Source: Actinomycetota bacterium (GTDB lineage Bacteria > Actinomycetota > CADDZG01 > WHSQ01). Taken from it: a DNA stretch of 37,521 nucleotides. The position numbers and the translations under genes are program-made. The stretch lies in the NCBI GenBank assembly GCA_013695465.1, contig JACDAL010000127.1:1-37521 (forward strand), written 5' to 3'. Of the stretch, positions 1 to 7,542 are shown in pieces. Positions within the stretch are counted from its first letter, which is position 1; each line of letters begins with the position of its first letter. Under the pieces are notes generated by a model. The model ran no database searches. It was not told the origin of the DNA and saw nothing but the letters and a program-made list of their open reading frames with translations.

Positions 1-42
1 CTCGTAATGAGCAGGTCAGGGGTTCGATTCCCCTCCCCGGCT
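1..42 (+). tRNA. tRNA-Thr (CGT), 3' part only
   Basis: The window opens inside a tRNA gene. An anticodon loop CTCGTAA (1-7) puts anticodon CGT at 3-5, which reads ACG threonine codons. A five-pair T stem, AGGGG (18-22) with CCCCT (30-34), encloses the T loop TTCGATT (23-29). The acceptor 3' strand CCCCGGC (35-41) is followed by discriminator T (42). CCA is not encoded, since the next bases are CCCA. The D arm and 5' acceptor strand lie outside the window, so pairing of the acceptor and anticodon stems cannot be checked. Confidence 0.9.
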
Positions 43-189
43 CCCACCTCCCGGGTGGACTAGTATTTTGTCCCGGGGCGGAAGACGCCGAAAGTACCGA
101 CCGGCGACCGAACTTCTTGTGCCTCCACTCCACAGGTTCCCATCGGCTCAGTGTTGCCGGCCGAGGACTACGCCCATGCCAGATCAGCA

Positions 190-211
190 GCCTTTGAGCA
201 CCTAGAAAGGC
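190..211 (-). terminator. Weak hairpin after the redox operon
   Basis: GCCTTT (190-195) and AAAGGC (206-211) can pair around a 10-nt loop, immediately past the stop of the last minus-strand gene of the operon (213). There is no T-run, so intrinsic termination is uncertain. Another weak inverted repeat (51-76) follows the tRNA on the plus strand. Nothing else stands out between 43 and 212. Confidence 0.3.
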
Positions 212-212
212 C

Positions 213-464
213 TCAATCTGCCTCGCCCATCAGCTCTTCGCCCGAGATCTGCTGATCGGCCCAATGGTCGTGCATCCAGTCGAGATGGTCCCAGCGGGCC
301 GCGCCGATTCGCTTCGTCTCCCACGCCGGAAAGTCGTGCTGTTGGATGTGCTCGGTCATGAGCTCCGGATTGACCTCGTAGACGTGCTCGAAGCGCATCA
401 CCACTTCGGAGTTGACCTTCTGGGCGTCGGGTGGCCGCTGGGCTGCCAGCCTGAAGCCGATCAC
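213..464 (-). CDS. Small uncharacterised protein of the redox operon
   Basis: This 83-residue protein is not recognised. It is rich in His, Trp, Asp and Glu, has one Met-Arg-Phe-Glu-His segment near the middle, and shows no cysteines, signal peptide or membrane segment. Its GTG start overlaps the TGA stop of the FAD-binding dehydrogenase by 4 bp (GTGA), the same arrangement as between the two genes before it, so translation is probably coupled. That coupling is the main reason to call it real. It is the last gene of the minus-strand operon. A role as a small subunit or partner of the dehydrogenase is inferred from position only. Confidence 0.65.
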   Translation of the reverse strand: MIGFRLAAQRPPDAQKVNSEVVMRFEHVYEVNPELMTEHIQQHDFPAWETKRIGAARWDHLDWMHDHWADQQISGEELMGEAD

Positions 465-1978
465 AGCGTCTCACCTCCGTCCTCGTATGCGCTATCCAGC
501 AGGTACTTTCCGGGGTTCATGATGTTGTTGGGGTCGAGCGCCTTCTTGATCTTCTTCATGACCTCGAAGCCACCGCCCAACTCCTCGGGTACCAAGTCGA
601 CCTCACCCGCGCGACAAGAACCATGGCAGGCACTGATAGAGCCGCCGTGCTCGAGCGAGACGGCTGCGATGTCGCGCTTGCAATTCACCCACGCCTCCCA
701 CGATTCGTCATCGAGCTCCTGCTCCCAGATGCCCACGTCTATCTCTGTGAGGTAGTCGCCCCACGGCTTGTAAGCCCCGTTCGTGTAGGCGAACATGCCC
801 CAGTCATCGAAGATCGGGTGGCGCTCGATTAGGTCACTCACGAGCGCATGCCATTTCTCGCGCACCTTGGGGAGCTGGCTCCAGTTGATGGATGCATCCT
901 CGCAGTGCCAGCTCATCGGTGCCACCTGCCGATCCGGCAGCCGGCCGTGTAATGGCGTTGCGTAGCGATCGTGCCGCGACGCCCAGTCTCCCTGGGAGAT
1001 CTCGTCCCCGAGATAGGAACCGCCGCTTTCCTTGCCGATTCTCATTATCCGTTTGGCGGCCGGACGAACCTCGTCCGCGACGCCGTACATCGCCACCGCA
1101 ACGACCGCCTTGACCGAATCCGGCTGCGGAATGTAGGCCTCGTCGTCCCGGCGCAGGTAGCGAATCTTCCACTCGTCGAATAGCACTACTCCGGCCAGCG
1201 TCGCCAACCCAGAGCGGGCCAGCGCGCCGGTCGAGCGCCACGCGCTCTCGTAGTCTTCATAGGAGAAGAACGCAGCGAACTCTGCCTCCGGGCGAGGGAC
1301 CAATTCCAGCGTCGCCTCGGTCACAATCCCGAGTGTGCCTTGATGGCCCATGAACAGATGCTTGAGCTGGTAGCCGCTCGATGACTTGCGCACCTTCTTG
1401 CCACCTCCGTCGCCGACTCGCACTATGTCGCCGGTGGGAAGCACCATCTCGAAACTAATCACGAGGTCTCGTGTATGTCCATAACGGCCACCGATCAGCG
1501 ACCACCCGCTGGTGCCGATGCGCCCTCCGACCAATGAACACGGATAGGAGGCCGGGTCGTCGGGATAGATCACATCGTGCTTACGTAACTCTTCGTTGAG
1601 CTTCATCATGTTGATCCCCGGGCCCACGGTCACAGTGCGGTCCTCCAGGTCGAGCTCAAAGACTTTGTTCATGAGCTTGACGTCGACGACGATGCCGTGC
1701 TGTAGAGGAACTGCGCCGTCGGTCAGTCCGGTACCGCCGGCGCGCGGCACCACCGGAATGCGGTGTCGGTTGGCGAGCTTCACCACCTCCGACACCTCCT
1801 GTGCGCTCACCGGGAGCACCACGGCGTCGGGAACGTGCTCAGCCCAACGATGGACGGGAAAGGGTGCCGGTACCCGAGCCCGGTTGAATCGAGCTGCGGG
1901 ATCCGTGAAGACGCGATCGCGGCCGACGATTGAGACGAGCTCCTCCACCACCGGATCGGACAGCATCACTGAAGTCAC
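461..1978 (-). CDS. FAD-binding oxidase, GlcD/D-lactate dehydrogenase-like
   Basis: This 505-residue flavoprotein belongs to the VAO/PCMH family (FAD_binding_4 followed by FAD-oxidase_C). The family oxidises 2-hydroxy acids such as glycolate or D-lactate, passing electrons to an iron-sulfur partner or the quinone pool. Residues 78-88 contain the diphosphate-binding PRAGGTGLTDG stretch. The region 138-172 carries the second FAD loop ending in GGRYGHTRD. The usual NAGG before RYG is replaced by a TSGWSLIGG sequence. The C-terminus has a CHGSCRAG stretch where relatives have HGxG, then DPNNIMNPGK, a family hallmark. The GTG start overlaps the upstream iron-sulfur gene by 4 bp. The substrate cannot be read from sequence. 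Confidence 0.88.
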   Translation of the reverse strand: MTSVMLSDPVVEELVSIVGRDRVFTDPAARFNRARVPAPFPVHRWAEHVPDAVVLPVSAQEVSEVVKLANRHRIPVVPRAGGTGLTDGAVPLQHGIVVDVKLMNKVFELDLEDRTVTVGPGINMMKLNEELRKHDVIYPDDPASYPCSLVGGRIGTSGWSLIGGRYGHTRDLVISFEMVLPTGDIVRVGDGGGKKVRKSSSGYQLKHLFMGHQGTLGIVTEATLELVPRPEAEFAAFFSYEDYESAWRSTGALARSGLATLAGVVLFDEWKIRYLRRDDEAYIPQPDSVKAVVAVAMYGVADEVRPAAKRIMRIGKESGGSYLGDEISQGDWASRHDRYATPLHGRLPDRQVAPMSWHCEDASINWSQLPKVREKWHALVSDLIERHPIFDDWGMFAYTNGAYKPWGDYLTEIDVGIWEQELDDESWEAWVNCKRDIAAVSLEHGGSISACHGSCRAGEVDLVPEELGGGFEVMKKIKKALDPNNIMNPGKYLLDSAYEDGGETL

Positions 1979-3264
1979 GATCCGACCTCCTCATCGTCGA
2001 GCCCAGCAGACTGCCCCACTAGCTCGAGAAGGTCGAGGACCTCTATCGGCTCGGCACGTTTGCCTCCTTGTTCGGAGAGCGGGCGTTCGGACCAGACACA
2101 CGCGCTCACGAGAGCGTCGACCTCTAGCTCTGCGGCGCGCTCGATGCGGCGACGGCTGATCTCCGCGGTCAGGTCGGGGCGCTCGATGCCAAGTCCTGCT
2201 CCTGCCCCCGAGCAATAAGACCACTGCGTCACATGGTCGACATCCTTGAAGGTGAGGCCTGGGATGGCCCGGAGTATTTCGCGCGGAGCCTCGTGGATGC
2301 CCTTGCGCTTGTTGAGCCGGCAAGCATCGTGATAGGTGACGGTCCTATTGATCGGCTGGGTCAGCTTGAGCTTTCCGTCGCGCACAAGCTCGGCCACGAG
2401 CTCGACCATCAGCACGATCTCGAAGTCAAAGTCGTCCCCGAAGTATCGCGGGTAGTCCTCGGTGAAAGAGATGTAGTCGTGTGGGTCGAAGACGATGATG
2501 CGATTGGCTCCAACCGATCTCCAGTCGGCGATGTTGTGCTCGGCGAACGAGCGCGCCTTCTCGACGTAGCCCATCTCGGCTGCAGGTCCGCCGCAGCACC
2601 ACTGCTCGCGCATGAGACCGAACTCAACTCCTGCCGCCTTGAGGATCTTCGCCGCAGCGCGCGGCGTCGAAGTGCGAAAGAAGGCTCCCTCGCAGTCACA
2701 GAACAGCAGCGTGTCCCCACCAATCGGGATGTCGAGGCCCTGCGCCCAGTCGGCGACATGGTCCTGGGAGACTTCTACGTCTCCCATCACAGGCTCGCTT
2801 CGGTAGCTATCGGTTAGCTCGACCCAGCGCTTCCACCCTTCCTGCTCGACCCCCGAGTCCACAGCCAGGGCTCGCATCGCCCGCACAACTTCGACGGTGC
2901 GCGTTCGGAAACGGTAAAAGTCGCCGGTGAAAAGAGTATTGGGGCAACGCAACTCGCAGGCTCCGCACTGAGTGCAATGCACGTAATCGCGCGCCACGTC
3001 TTCTACCGAGAGATGCCCTTTCTCCATCGCGACGATGTTGGCGTGAAAGGAGGTGGGCGTGTGTGCCTCATCCCGAGTTACCTGCATAACGGGGCACACC
3101 TCGCGGCAGAACTTATGCCCCGAGCTGTAGCAGTTGTAGGCAGCGTCTCGCCAGCGCTCGACGAACTCGGTCTGAAGGCCGTTGTCGGCGGCCGACTTCC
3201 CGTCGCTCTTGGTCTCGTGTTGAGTCACACACACCTCGTCTTTCTCTGGAGGACGCGTAGACAA
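1975..3264 (-). CDS. (Fe-S)-binding CCG-domain protein, GlcF/HdrD-like
   Basis: This is a soluble electron-transfer subunit, probable partner of the FAD-binding oxidase that follows. Residues 97-107 (CTQCGACELRCP) form a canonical 4Fe-4S ligand set. The first cluster site is atypical: residues 45-58 read CYSSGHKFCREVCP, so two positions that are normally Cys (47 and 50) are Ser and His. Two C-terminal CCG-type repeats follow. One has FCDCEG and WCCGG. The other has DACRLN and SYCSGAG, losing one of the paired cysteines, then SACVWSE. The stop overlaps the next gene (GTGA). The start is uncertain: 3264 is a TTG with poor SD, and in-frame GTG codons at 3234 or 3228 follow a purine-rich stretch. 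Confidence 0.85.
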   Translation of the reverse strand: MSTRPPEKDEVCVTQHETKSDGKSAADNGLQTEFVERWRDAAYNCYSSGHKFCREVCPVMQVTRDEAHTPTSFHANIVAMEKGHLSVEDVARDYVHCTQCGACELRCPNTLFTGDFYRFRTRTVEVVRAMRALAVDSGVEQEGWKRWVELTDSYRSEPVMGDVEVSQDHVADWAQGLDIPIGGDTLLFCDCEGAFFRTSTPRAAAKILKAAGVEFGLMREQWCCGGPAAEMGYVEKARSFAEHNIADWRSVGANRIIVFDPHDYISFTEDYPRYFGDDFDFEIVLMVELVAELVRDGKLKLTQPINRTVTYHDACRLNKRKGIHEAPREILRAIPGLTFKDVDHVTQWSYCSGAGAGLGIERPDLTAEISRRRIERAAELEVDALVSACVWSERPLSEQGGKRAEPIEVLDLLELVGQSAGLDDEEVGS

Positions 3265-3288
3265 ACTCTGTGATTCCGCTAGGCACCT

Positions 3289-4341
3289 TTAGTTGAAGGC
3301 GGGGATAACCTCGTCATGTATAAGGCGCAACTGGCCCTGCACATCGGGGACATTGCTGAGCTCGGCACCCGAGAAGTGCTTTACGAGATAGGGATCGGTA
3401 ACCGAGCAGATGATGTGATTCACACCCGTCGGGATGATGTTGTTCTTGAGCTTTTCGACGCACTCATCGGGCGTTCCGGCTACCGAGAGCTGGTCGCCAA
3501 GCTCCGGAGTCGTGAGCTCGAGGGCCTTCGCAACATCTCCCGCGCCAAATGCCTCGGTGATGGGCTTAAGCGATTCGTAGTCGATGCCGTGGCGCTCGAC
3601 CTGGCTCTGGGGCATGGCGGGGATGTAGAACGCAGCCATGATCCGAGCCGCCTCCTTGGCTGCCTTTGAGTCGGGTCCGCAGGACCAGATAAGCCATGCT
3701 CCGATGTCGAGGTCGTCCCCGTTGCGACCGGCCTTGGCGGCTCCGGCCTTCACATGCTTGACGACGTATTCGTAGTTCTCACGCGAGTATCCGCAAGCGT
3801 GGTGCATCCCGTCCGAGACCTCGCCGGCGAACTCGAATGACTTCGGCCCCCCCATGGCTCCGACCTTCAGCGGGAGGTGTTCCTGGACGGGACGGGCCGC
3901 AGTAAACATGCCCGTGTAGTTGAAGAACTCGCCCTCATAAGTGATCGTGCCTTCGTCCAGAAAGGTACGCATTACCTCAAGGCCTTCCCTGAGGCGCGAC
4001 AGAGGCTTCGAGCCCTGCCACGCCACGTGGTACTGGGCCAGCATGACCAGGTTGCCGAAGCTGACCACTGCTTCCGCGCGTCCCCCGGTGAGCTCGTCCA
4101 GGGTGGCGAGCTGCTGTGCGATCAGCGTCGGCTCTCTCAGGATCACATGGGTCACGTTGGGCCCGAGGCGTATGTTCTTGGTTTTGTCGGCGGCAGCAGC
4201 GAACAACAGCCACATGTCCTTGTGGTAGGTCTCGTCGACCGAGTAGCAGGCGTAGAAGCCGAGATCGTCCGCCAGTTTGATCATGTCGATGCAATCGCTC
4301 ACCGGATAGGCCGGAACCTGCACGTAGCTGAATCTGGTCAT
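3289..4341 (-). CDS. LLM-class flavin/F420-dependent oxidoreductase
   Basis: This 350-residue protein has the bacterial-luciferase-like TIM barrel. It resembles the branch that includes F420-dependent methylene-tetrahydromethanopterin reductase and related actinobacterial hydride-transfer enzymes. Typical features are the N-terminal barrel strands with a DDLGFYACYSVDE segment (about 26-38), the LGPNVTHVILREPTLIAQQLATLDELTGGRA region (59-88), and a VGAMGGPKSFEFAGEVSDG segment around 160. F420 rather than FMN as cofactor is inferred from family and lineage. The ATG start follows GGGAGG by a few bases. It is the first gene of the minus-strand operon, 24 bp before the iron-sulfur gene at its longest reading. 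The substrate is unknown. Confidence 0.85.
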   Translation of the reverse strand: MTRFSYVQVPAYPVSDCIDMIKLADDLGFYACYSVDETYHKDMWLLFAAAADKTKNIRLGPNVTHVILREPTLIAQQLATLDELTGGRAEAVVSFGNLVMLAQYHVAWQGSKPLSRLREGLEVMRTFLDEGTITYEGEFFNYTGMFTAARPVQEHLPLKVGAMGGPKSFEFAGEVSDGMHHACGYSRENYEYVVKHVKAGAAKAGRNGDDLDIGAWLIWSCGPDSKAAKEAARIMAAFYIPAMPQSQVERHGIDYESLKPITEAFGAGDVAKALELTTPELGDQLSVAGTPDECVEKLKNNIIPTGVNHIICSVTDPYLVKHFSGAELSNVPDVQGQLRLIHDEVIPAFN

Positions 4342-5103
4342 GCCACCCCTCCCGCTCGATCGGTCGCCTCAGGAATACCACGGCTGGTCCCTCAGCAAGT
4401 GAAGCGGGGCGGCGTTGTGGCAGCCGGCCCTGAGGGGCGTGCTGCCGGCCCCCGGCCCCCCGGCCCTGGGGCTGCGGTGGCGAAAGCGGACCAAGGACAG
4501 CTGCACACAGAAAACAGTGGGTAGAAGCGAACCGAGGGCGTTTGCCACCGCCCGATGTGATATCCGAAGCTGCGGCGGTCTGCACGCAAAGCCGAGGGAG
4601 GGAGATTGTGGGGGTTCGAGGGGCACAGGAGCAGCTGGGGATCTGTGTCGTTCTCAAGTGGAGCCTCTCTGGGTGCCGTCGTGGTGGATGCGGTGGGGAG
4701 CGCCTCGGCCGGCTCCCTAGTGGCGTTGCTGGGCGCTTATGCGCAGCTCCAGGGCTCGACCCCCTCGACTTTTTGCAGAGGGGTGGGTCGATCGAGTCAA
4801 TCTCGACCTGATGAAGCGCAAGGCCGGCGAGGGACTCTTGTCGTTCGACCGGTTGCGGAGGACATTCTCGATCGAGGCGTGGCTTCCAGAGGGCCTCGCA
4901 GACACGGGTTACGACCGAGACGCCCTCGAGCTGATGTCGGCTGAGGTCACCGCTCGGAGTCCCGGGGATTGGCGCAAGGCGAACATGGGGGCCGCGAGCC
5001 CGTCCTCGCTGCCGTGGACCTCCAGGCTGAGGCTGGGTCGTTTACTCGTCGATGTCGCCAGAGCCGTGGCTGCCAACGTCGTCGATCTCGGATATGAGAG
5101 AAG
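4342..5103. other. Stretch without a firm gene
   Basis: Between the start of the luciferase-like gene and the end of the acetyltransferase I see no convincing intact gene. 4418-4490 is a GC-rich run of GGCC repeats with several possible stems. 4510-4625 faintly resembles the dispersed repeat found at 12306 and 23190: it shares ACCGAGGGCGT and then short blocks in the same order. 4606-5107 keeps coding-like base composition in two frames and is entered separately as a possible remnant. The promoter of the minus-strand redox operon should lie just after 4360, but no clear -10/-35 pair is visible. Confidence 0.6.
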
Positions 5104-5107
5104 CTAG
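4606..5107 (+). pseudogene. Possible frameshifted remnant, unrecognised
   Basis: An SD-like AGGGAGGGA precedes TTG/GTG starts at 4606-4608. Frame 1 reads a hydrophobic Ala/Val/Gly-rich stretch to about 4760. A second frame then continues with G/C-biased third positions from about 4790 to a TAG at 5107, with segments such as LLSFDRLRRTFSIEAWLPEG. The second frame has no good start of its own (ATG 4739 lacks an SD; an in-frame TAG lies at 4718). The two pieces could be one gene broken by a frameshift, or chance. I recognise no family. Its end overlaps the end of the minus-strand acetyltransferase by 4 bp. If intact in relatives, it would be a convergent small gene. Confidence 0.3.
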
Positions 5108-5592
5108 GGGAGAGGGCCGCGCATCTGAGGAGAGGCCGGTGATGGCCGCTCAGGTCTCGGCATCGGCTCGCCCCTCGGCTCAAAGCGGCCGAGCCAGCGA
5201 CCAACCACCCGCGACATCCCTTCTCGCTCGAGCCCGAAGCCGAGACTTCGGTAGAAGGCCTCGTGGTCCTCGGTGAATAGGCCCACATGGTGGCCGGGCA
5301 CGGTTTCGAGCAGCATCCCGACCATCGCGGTGGCAATTCCCCGGCGCCGGTGGCTCGATAACGTCCACACATCTATCAAGTAGGCGTTGCAGACTCCATC
5401 GGCGAGTAGTCGCGCGGTACCGACGACGCGCTTGCCGATCCATGCGATGGCCACTGCTTGGCTGTTGGCGAAAGAGGCCTCGAGCTCGTCTGGAGTACGG
5501 AGGTTGTCGAAGTCATCCGCCGCCAGGTCGTGCTTGACACACGTCCAGTCGACGCCCGCGATGGTCGCAGCGTAACGAACCTCTTCAGACAC
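5104..5592 (-). CDS. GNAT-family N-acetyltransferase
   Basis: This 162-residue single-domain acetyltransferase has the GNAT fold. The acetyl-CoA pyrophosphate-binding loop is visible as SSHRRRGIATAMV. Before it comes the strand VCNAYLIDVWTL, and after it the C-terminal FYRSLGF motif that closes the fold. The acyl acceptor is unknown. The GTG start at 5592 is chosen because it follows GAGAGGAG at the right distance; the longer reading frame would run into the permease gene. The gene sits 20 bp after the ABC permease stop, so it is probably the third gene of the exporter operon and may modify a drug or metabolite handled by that exporter (inference). Confidence 0.85.
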   Translation of the reverse strand: MSEEVRYAATIAGVDWTCVKHDLAADDFDNLRTPDELEASFANSQAVAIAWIGKRVVGTARLLADGVCNAYLIDVWTLSSHRRRGIATAMVGMLLETVPGHHVGLFTEDHEAFYRSLGFGLEREGMSRVVGRWLGRFEPRGEPMPRPERPSPASPQMRGPLP

Positions 5593-5612
5593 TTGGCTCC
5601 TCTCTCCAAGAG

Positions 5613-6446
5613 TTACCCGGAGCGCTTCAGCTTCCCGTGCTGCTTGGCGTAGAGCTCGCCACGCCGGAAAACGGCTAAGCCCAGAGGGATCGATATCGCC
5701 CCGATCACCACCAGCGGCCACAACTGGCTCCAGAGATCACTAACGCCCGTTCCCTCGAGGATCGCATCGCGGATTCCTTCGAGTGCGTAGGTTGCGGGCG
5801 AGATCGTGGCGAGCCATTGCATCGGCTCGGGCAGAACGTCGACGCTGTAGTACACGCCGGACACGACCAACAGCATGCCCTGAGCTATGAAACCCAGCTG
5901 CGTCCCTTTCTCGGGCGAGATCAGAGGCAGAACTGCCGTCATCATCCCGATGCCTATGAACGAGACCGACGACACTCCGAGGACCACAAGCGCGGCAACG
6001 AAGTTGGCCTGCGGCATCTCCAAATCAAAGAAGAAGGCGATCACGCCGAACAACAGGCCGGCTCTCGCCACGCCGTAGACCACCGCGAAGATTCCCATCC
6101 CGAACAGGTGCACCGAGCGCGACAACGGCGCCATGAAGGTGTATTCGATCGTGCCCTCCCAGCGCTCCCACGCTACGGTCTCGGTAAGGATCTCGAAGAT
6201 GATCCCGAGGTATGCCCAGATGACTGCGCCGATCAGCAGAATTGTGGTCTGCCGGTTGACGTCCAGGCTCCCACCGGAAGCTTCGACGCCCTCGGCGATG
6301 AATACGATTGTGAGCGTGTTGGCCACCGTCCACACGAAGAACGCCACCTCCCACAGGGCGTAGCGCTTCACGAGATAGGCGTTGCGTTCGATGATTCCTC
6401 CGAGCCCAATCAGCTCGGCCCGCACTGTTGCGGCTGAGCCCGGCAT
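5613..6446 (-). CDS. ABC-2 type transporter permease
   Basis: A 277-residue integral membrane protein of the ABC-2 (drug/polysaccharide exporter) permease family. About six hydrophobic segments are visible, starting with the YALWEVAFFVWTVANTLTIVF helix region. A conserved MAPLSRSVHLFGMG coupling segment sits mid-protein, and the C-terminal half has the typical LPEPMQWLATISPATYALEG sequence before the last helix. The ATG at 6446 is chosen over 6458 because the ATPase gene's last codons contain GGAGG five bases upstream and the stop and start overlap as TGATG. It should form a dimer energised by the adjacent ATPase; export of a hydrophobic compound is the likely role. Confidence 0.88.
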   Translation of the reverse strand: MPGSAATVRAELIGLGGIIERNAYLVKRYALWEVAFFVWTVANTLTIVFIAEGVEASGGSLDVNRQTTILLIGAVIWAYLGIIFEILTETVAWERWEGTIEYTFMAPLSRSVHLFGMGIFAVVYGVARAGLLFGVIAFFFDLEMPQANFVAALVVLGVSSVSFIGIGMMTAVLPLISPEKGTQLGFIAQGMLLVVSGVYYSVDVLPEPMQWLATISPATYALEGIRDAILEGTGVSDLWSQLWPLVVIGAISIPLGLAVFRRGELYAKQHGKLKRSG

Positions 6447-7303
6447 CACTGCCTCCAATCGTCGTCGTTGTTTTCCTCTAGCTCGAAACTGCGTCCGGTC
6501 GCGCTGAAGAAGGCTTCCTCCAGGTCCGACGCGCCGTAGCGCTCCTTGAGCTTCGCGGCGGGTTCCAAAGCCAGGAGCTCACCTCGATCGAGGATTCCGA
6601 CGCGATCGGCGAGCGCCTCCGCCTCGGCGAGGTCGTGGGTGCAAAGCAGAATGGTCGCGTCGTGCGTCGTCCTTATCTCGCGGATGAAGTTCTGAACCTC
6701 GAGCTTGGAGCGGGGGTCGAGACCCGTGGTCGGCTCGTCCAACAGCAACAGCACCGGCGACGTCAGCAGCGCGCGCGCCAGCGCCACTTTCTGCTGCATG
6801 CCGCGGGAAAGATTCTCCATTGATTCGTTGCGCCGGTCTAGAGGAAAACCGACACGTTCGAGGATCATCGGTATCCGCGTGCGGGTTTCGGAGGCCGGAA
6901 TGCCGTAGAAGCGAGCCGCGTAGCTGAGGTTCTCAACCGACGACATCTTCTTGAAGAAGGACGCCTCGACCGAGACCCGATTGATTAGCCTGCGCACCGG
7001 CCGCGGTTCCGAGAACACGTCGTAGCCGAACACTCGGGCGGTGCCGCCGTCACCCAGAAGCAGGGTGGACAGCAGACGAACGAGGGTCGACTTGCCGGAG
7101 CCGTTCTGGCCGAGGATCGCCACGCACTCAGCGCGCTCGATCCGCAACGAGACGTCGACCAGCGCCGGCACGCGGCGCTTGCGGGGTCGCCCTGGGCGCC
7201 GGTCCCGGCGGACGAACTCTTTGCGCAGATTCGAGACCTCGACTGCGGGCGCGCCGTGGTTGGTCGCAGAGATGGACGTTGTGAGTGTTGCGGTGTGAGA
7301 CAT
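6446..7303 (-). CDS. ABC transporter ATP-binding protein (ABC-2 exporter)
   Basis: A 285-residue nucleotide-binding subunit. Walker A is GQNGSGKST (65-73), the signature motif LSRGMQQKV begins at 165, Walker B with catalytic Glu is LLLLDEPTTGLDP (185-196), and the switch His is in LCTHDLAEAE. Before the core domain lies an unusual basic insert rich in Arg and Pro (residues 32-45). The ATG at 7303 is chosen because AAGGAG lies nine bases upstream; the longer reading frame adds 16 residues without an SD. It is the first gene of the exporter operon. Two copies of a palindromic repeat (7433-7508) lie 130-200 bp upstream and are candidate operators. Confidence 0.92.
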   Translation of the reverse strand: MSHTATLTTSISATNHGAPAVEVSNLRKEFVRRDRRPGRPRKRRVPALVDVSLRIERAECVAILGQNGSGKSTLVRLLSTLLLGDGGTARVFGYDVFSEPRPVRRLINRVSVEASFFKKMSSVENLSYAARFYGIPASETRTRIPMILERVGFPLDRRNESMENLSRGMQQKVALARALLTSPVLLLLDEPTTGLDPRSKLEVQNFIREIRTTHDATILLCTHDLAEAEALADRVGILDRGELLALEPAAKLKERYGASDLEEAFFSATGRSFELEENNDDDWRQ

Positions 7304-7432
7304 GGGGTGCTGCTCCTTGAGTGGTGGGTGAACGACGCGCGCGACCATCAAGCGCCCGGGAGGGGCGCGAGGCGCGAGAGCGGAGTGTCAGCCGAGGAGC
7401 AACATCGAGGCAACCATACTTCATTCCTCCCG

Positions 7433-7467
7433 GGTAGTAAAACGCGCGTTACGCGCGTCTGACTACC
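7433..7467. repeat. 35-bp palindrome with twin ACGCGCGT, copy 1
   Basis: Two ACGCGCGT octamers (7442-7449 and 7451-7458), each itself a palindrome, are separated by one T (7450). Arms GGTAGT (7433-7438) and ACTACC (7462-7467) complete an almost perfect 35-bp inverted repeat. It sits upstream of the ABC exporter operon. Two related copies are at 7473-7508 and 35035-35068. It could be an operator for a dimeric regulator or a dispersed palindromic repeat. Confidence 0.75.
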
Positions 7468-7472
7468 GATCC

Positions 7473-7508
7473 GGTTACGAGAAGCGCGTTACGCGCGTTT
7501 GAGGACAT
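7473..7508. repeat. Twin ACGCGCGT palindrome, copy 2
   Basis: AAGCGCGT (7482-7489), T (7490) and ACGCGCGT (7491-7498) repeat the core of copy 1, with GGTTAC on the left and TTGAGGAC on the right. Its centre is exactly 40 bp from that of copy 1, close to four helical turns, so the pair could be bound on one DNA face. It lies between the exporter operon and the end of the nfuA-like gene. Confidence 0.7.
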
Positions 7509-7542
7509 GAAACCGGCGGGCCTGGGCCGAAACCCGGAAAGG

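Noticed and set aside
7128-7424. 98-residue minus-strand ORF in the leader of the ABC ATPase gene
   Set aside because: It has an SD-like GGGAGG, but most of it lies out of frame inside the ATPase gene and its composition is Arg/Pro-rich noise; at most its first codons could be a leader peptide.
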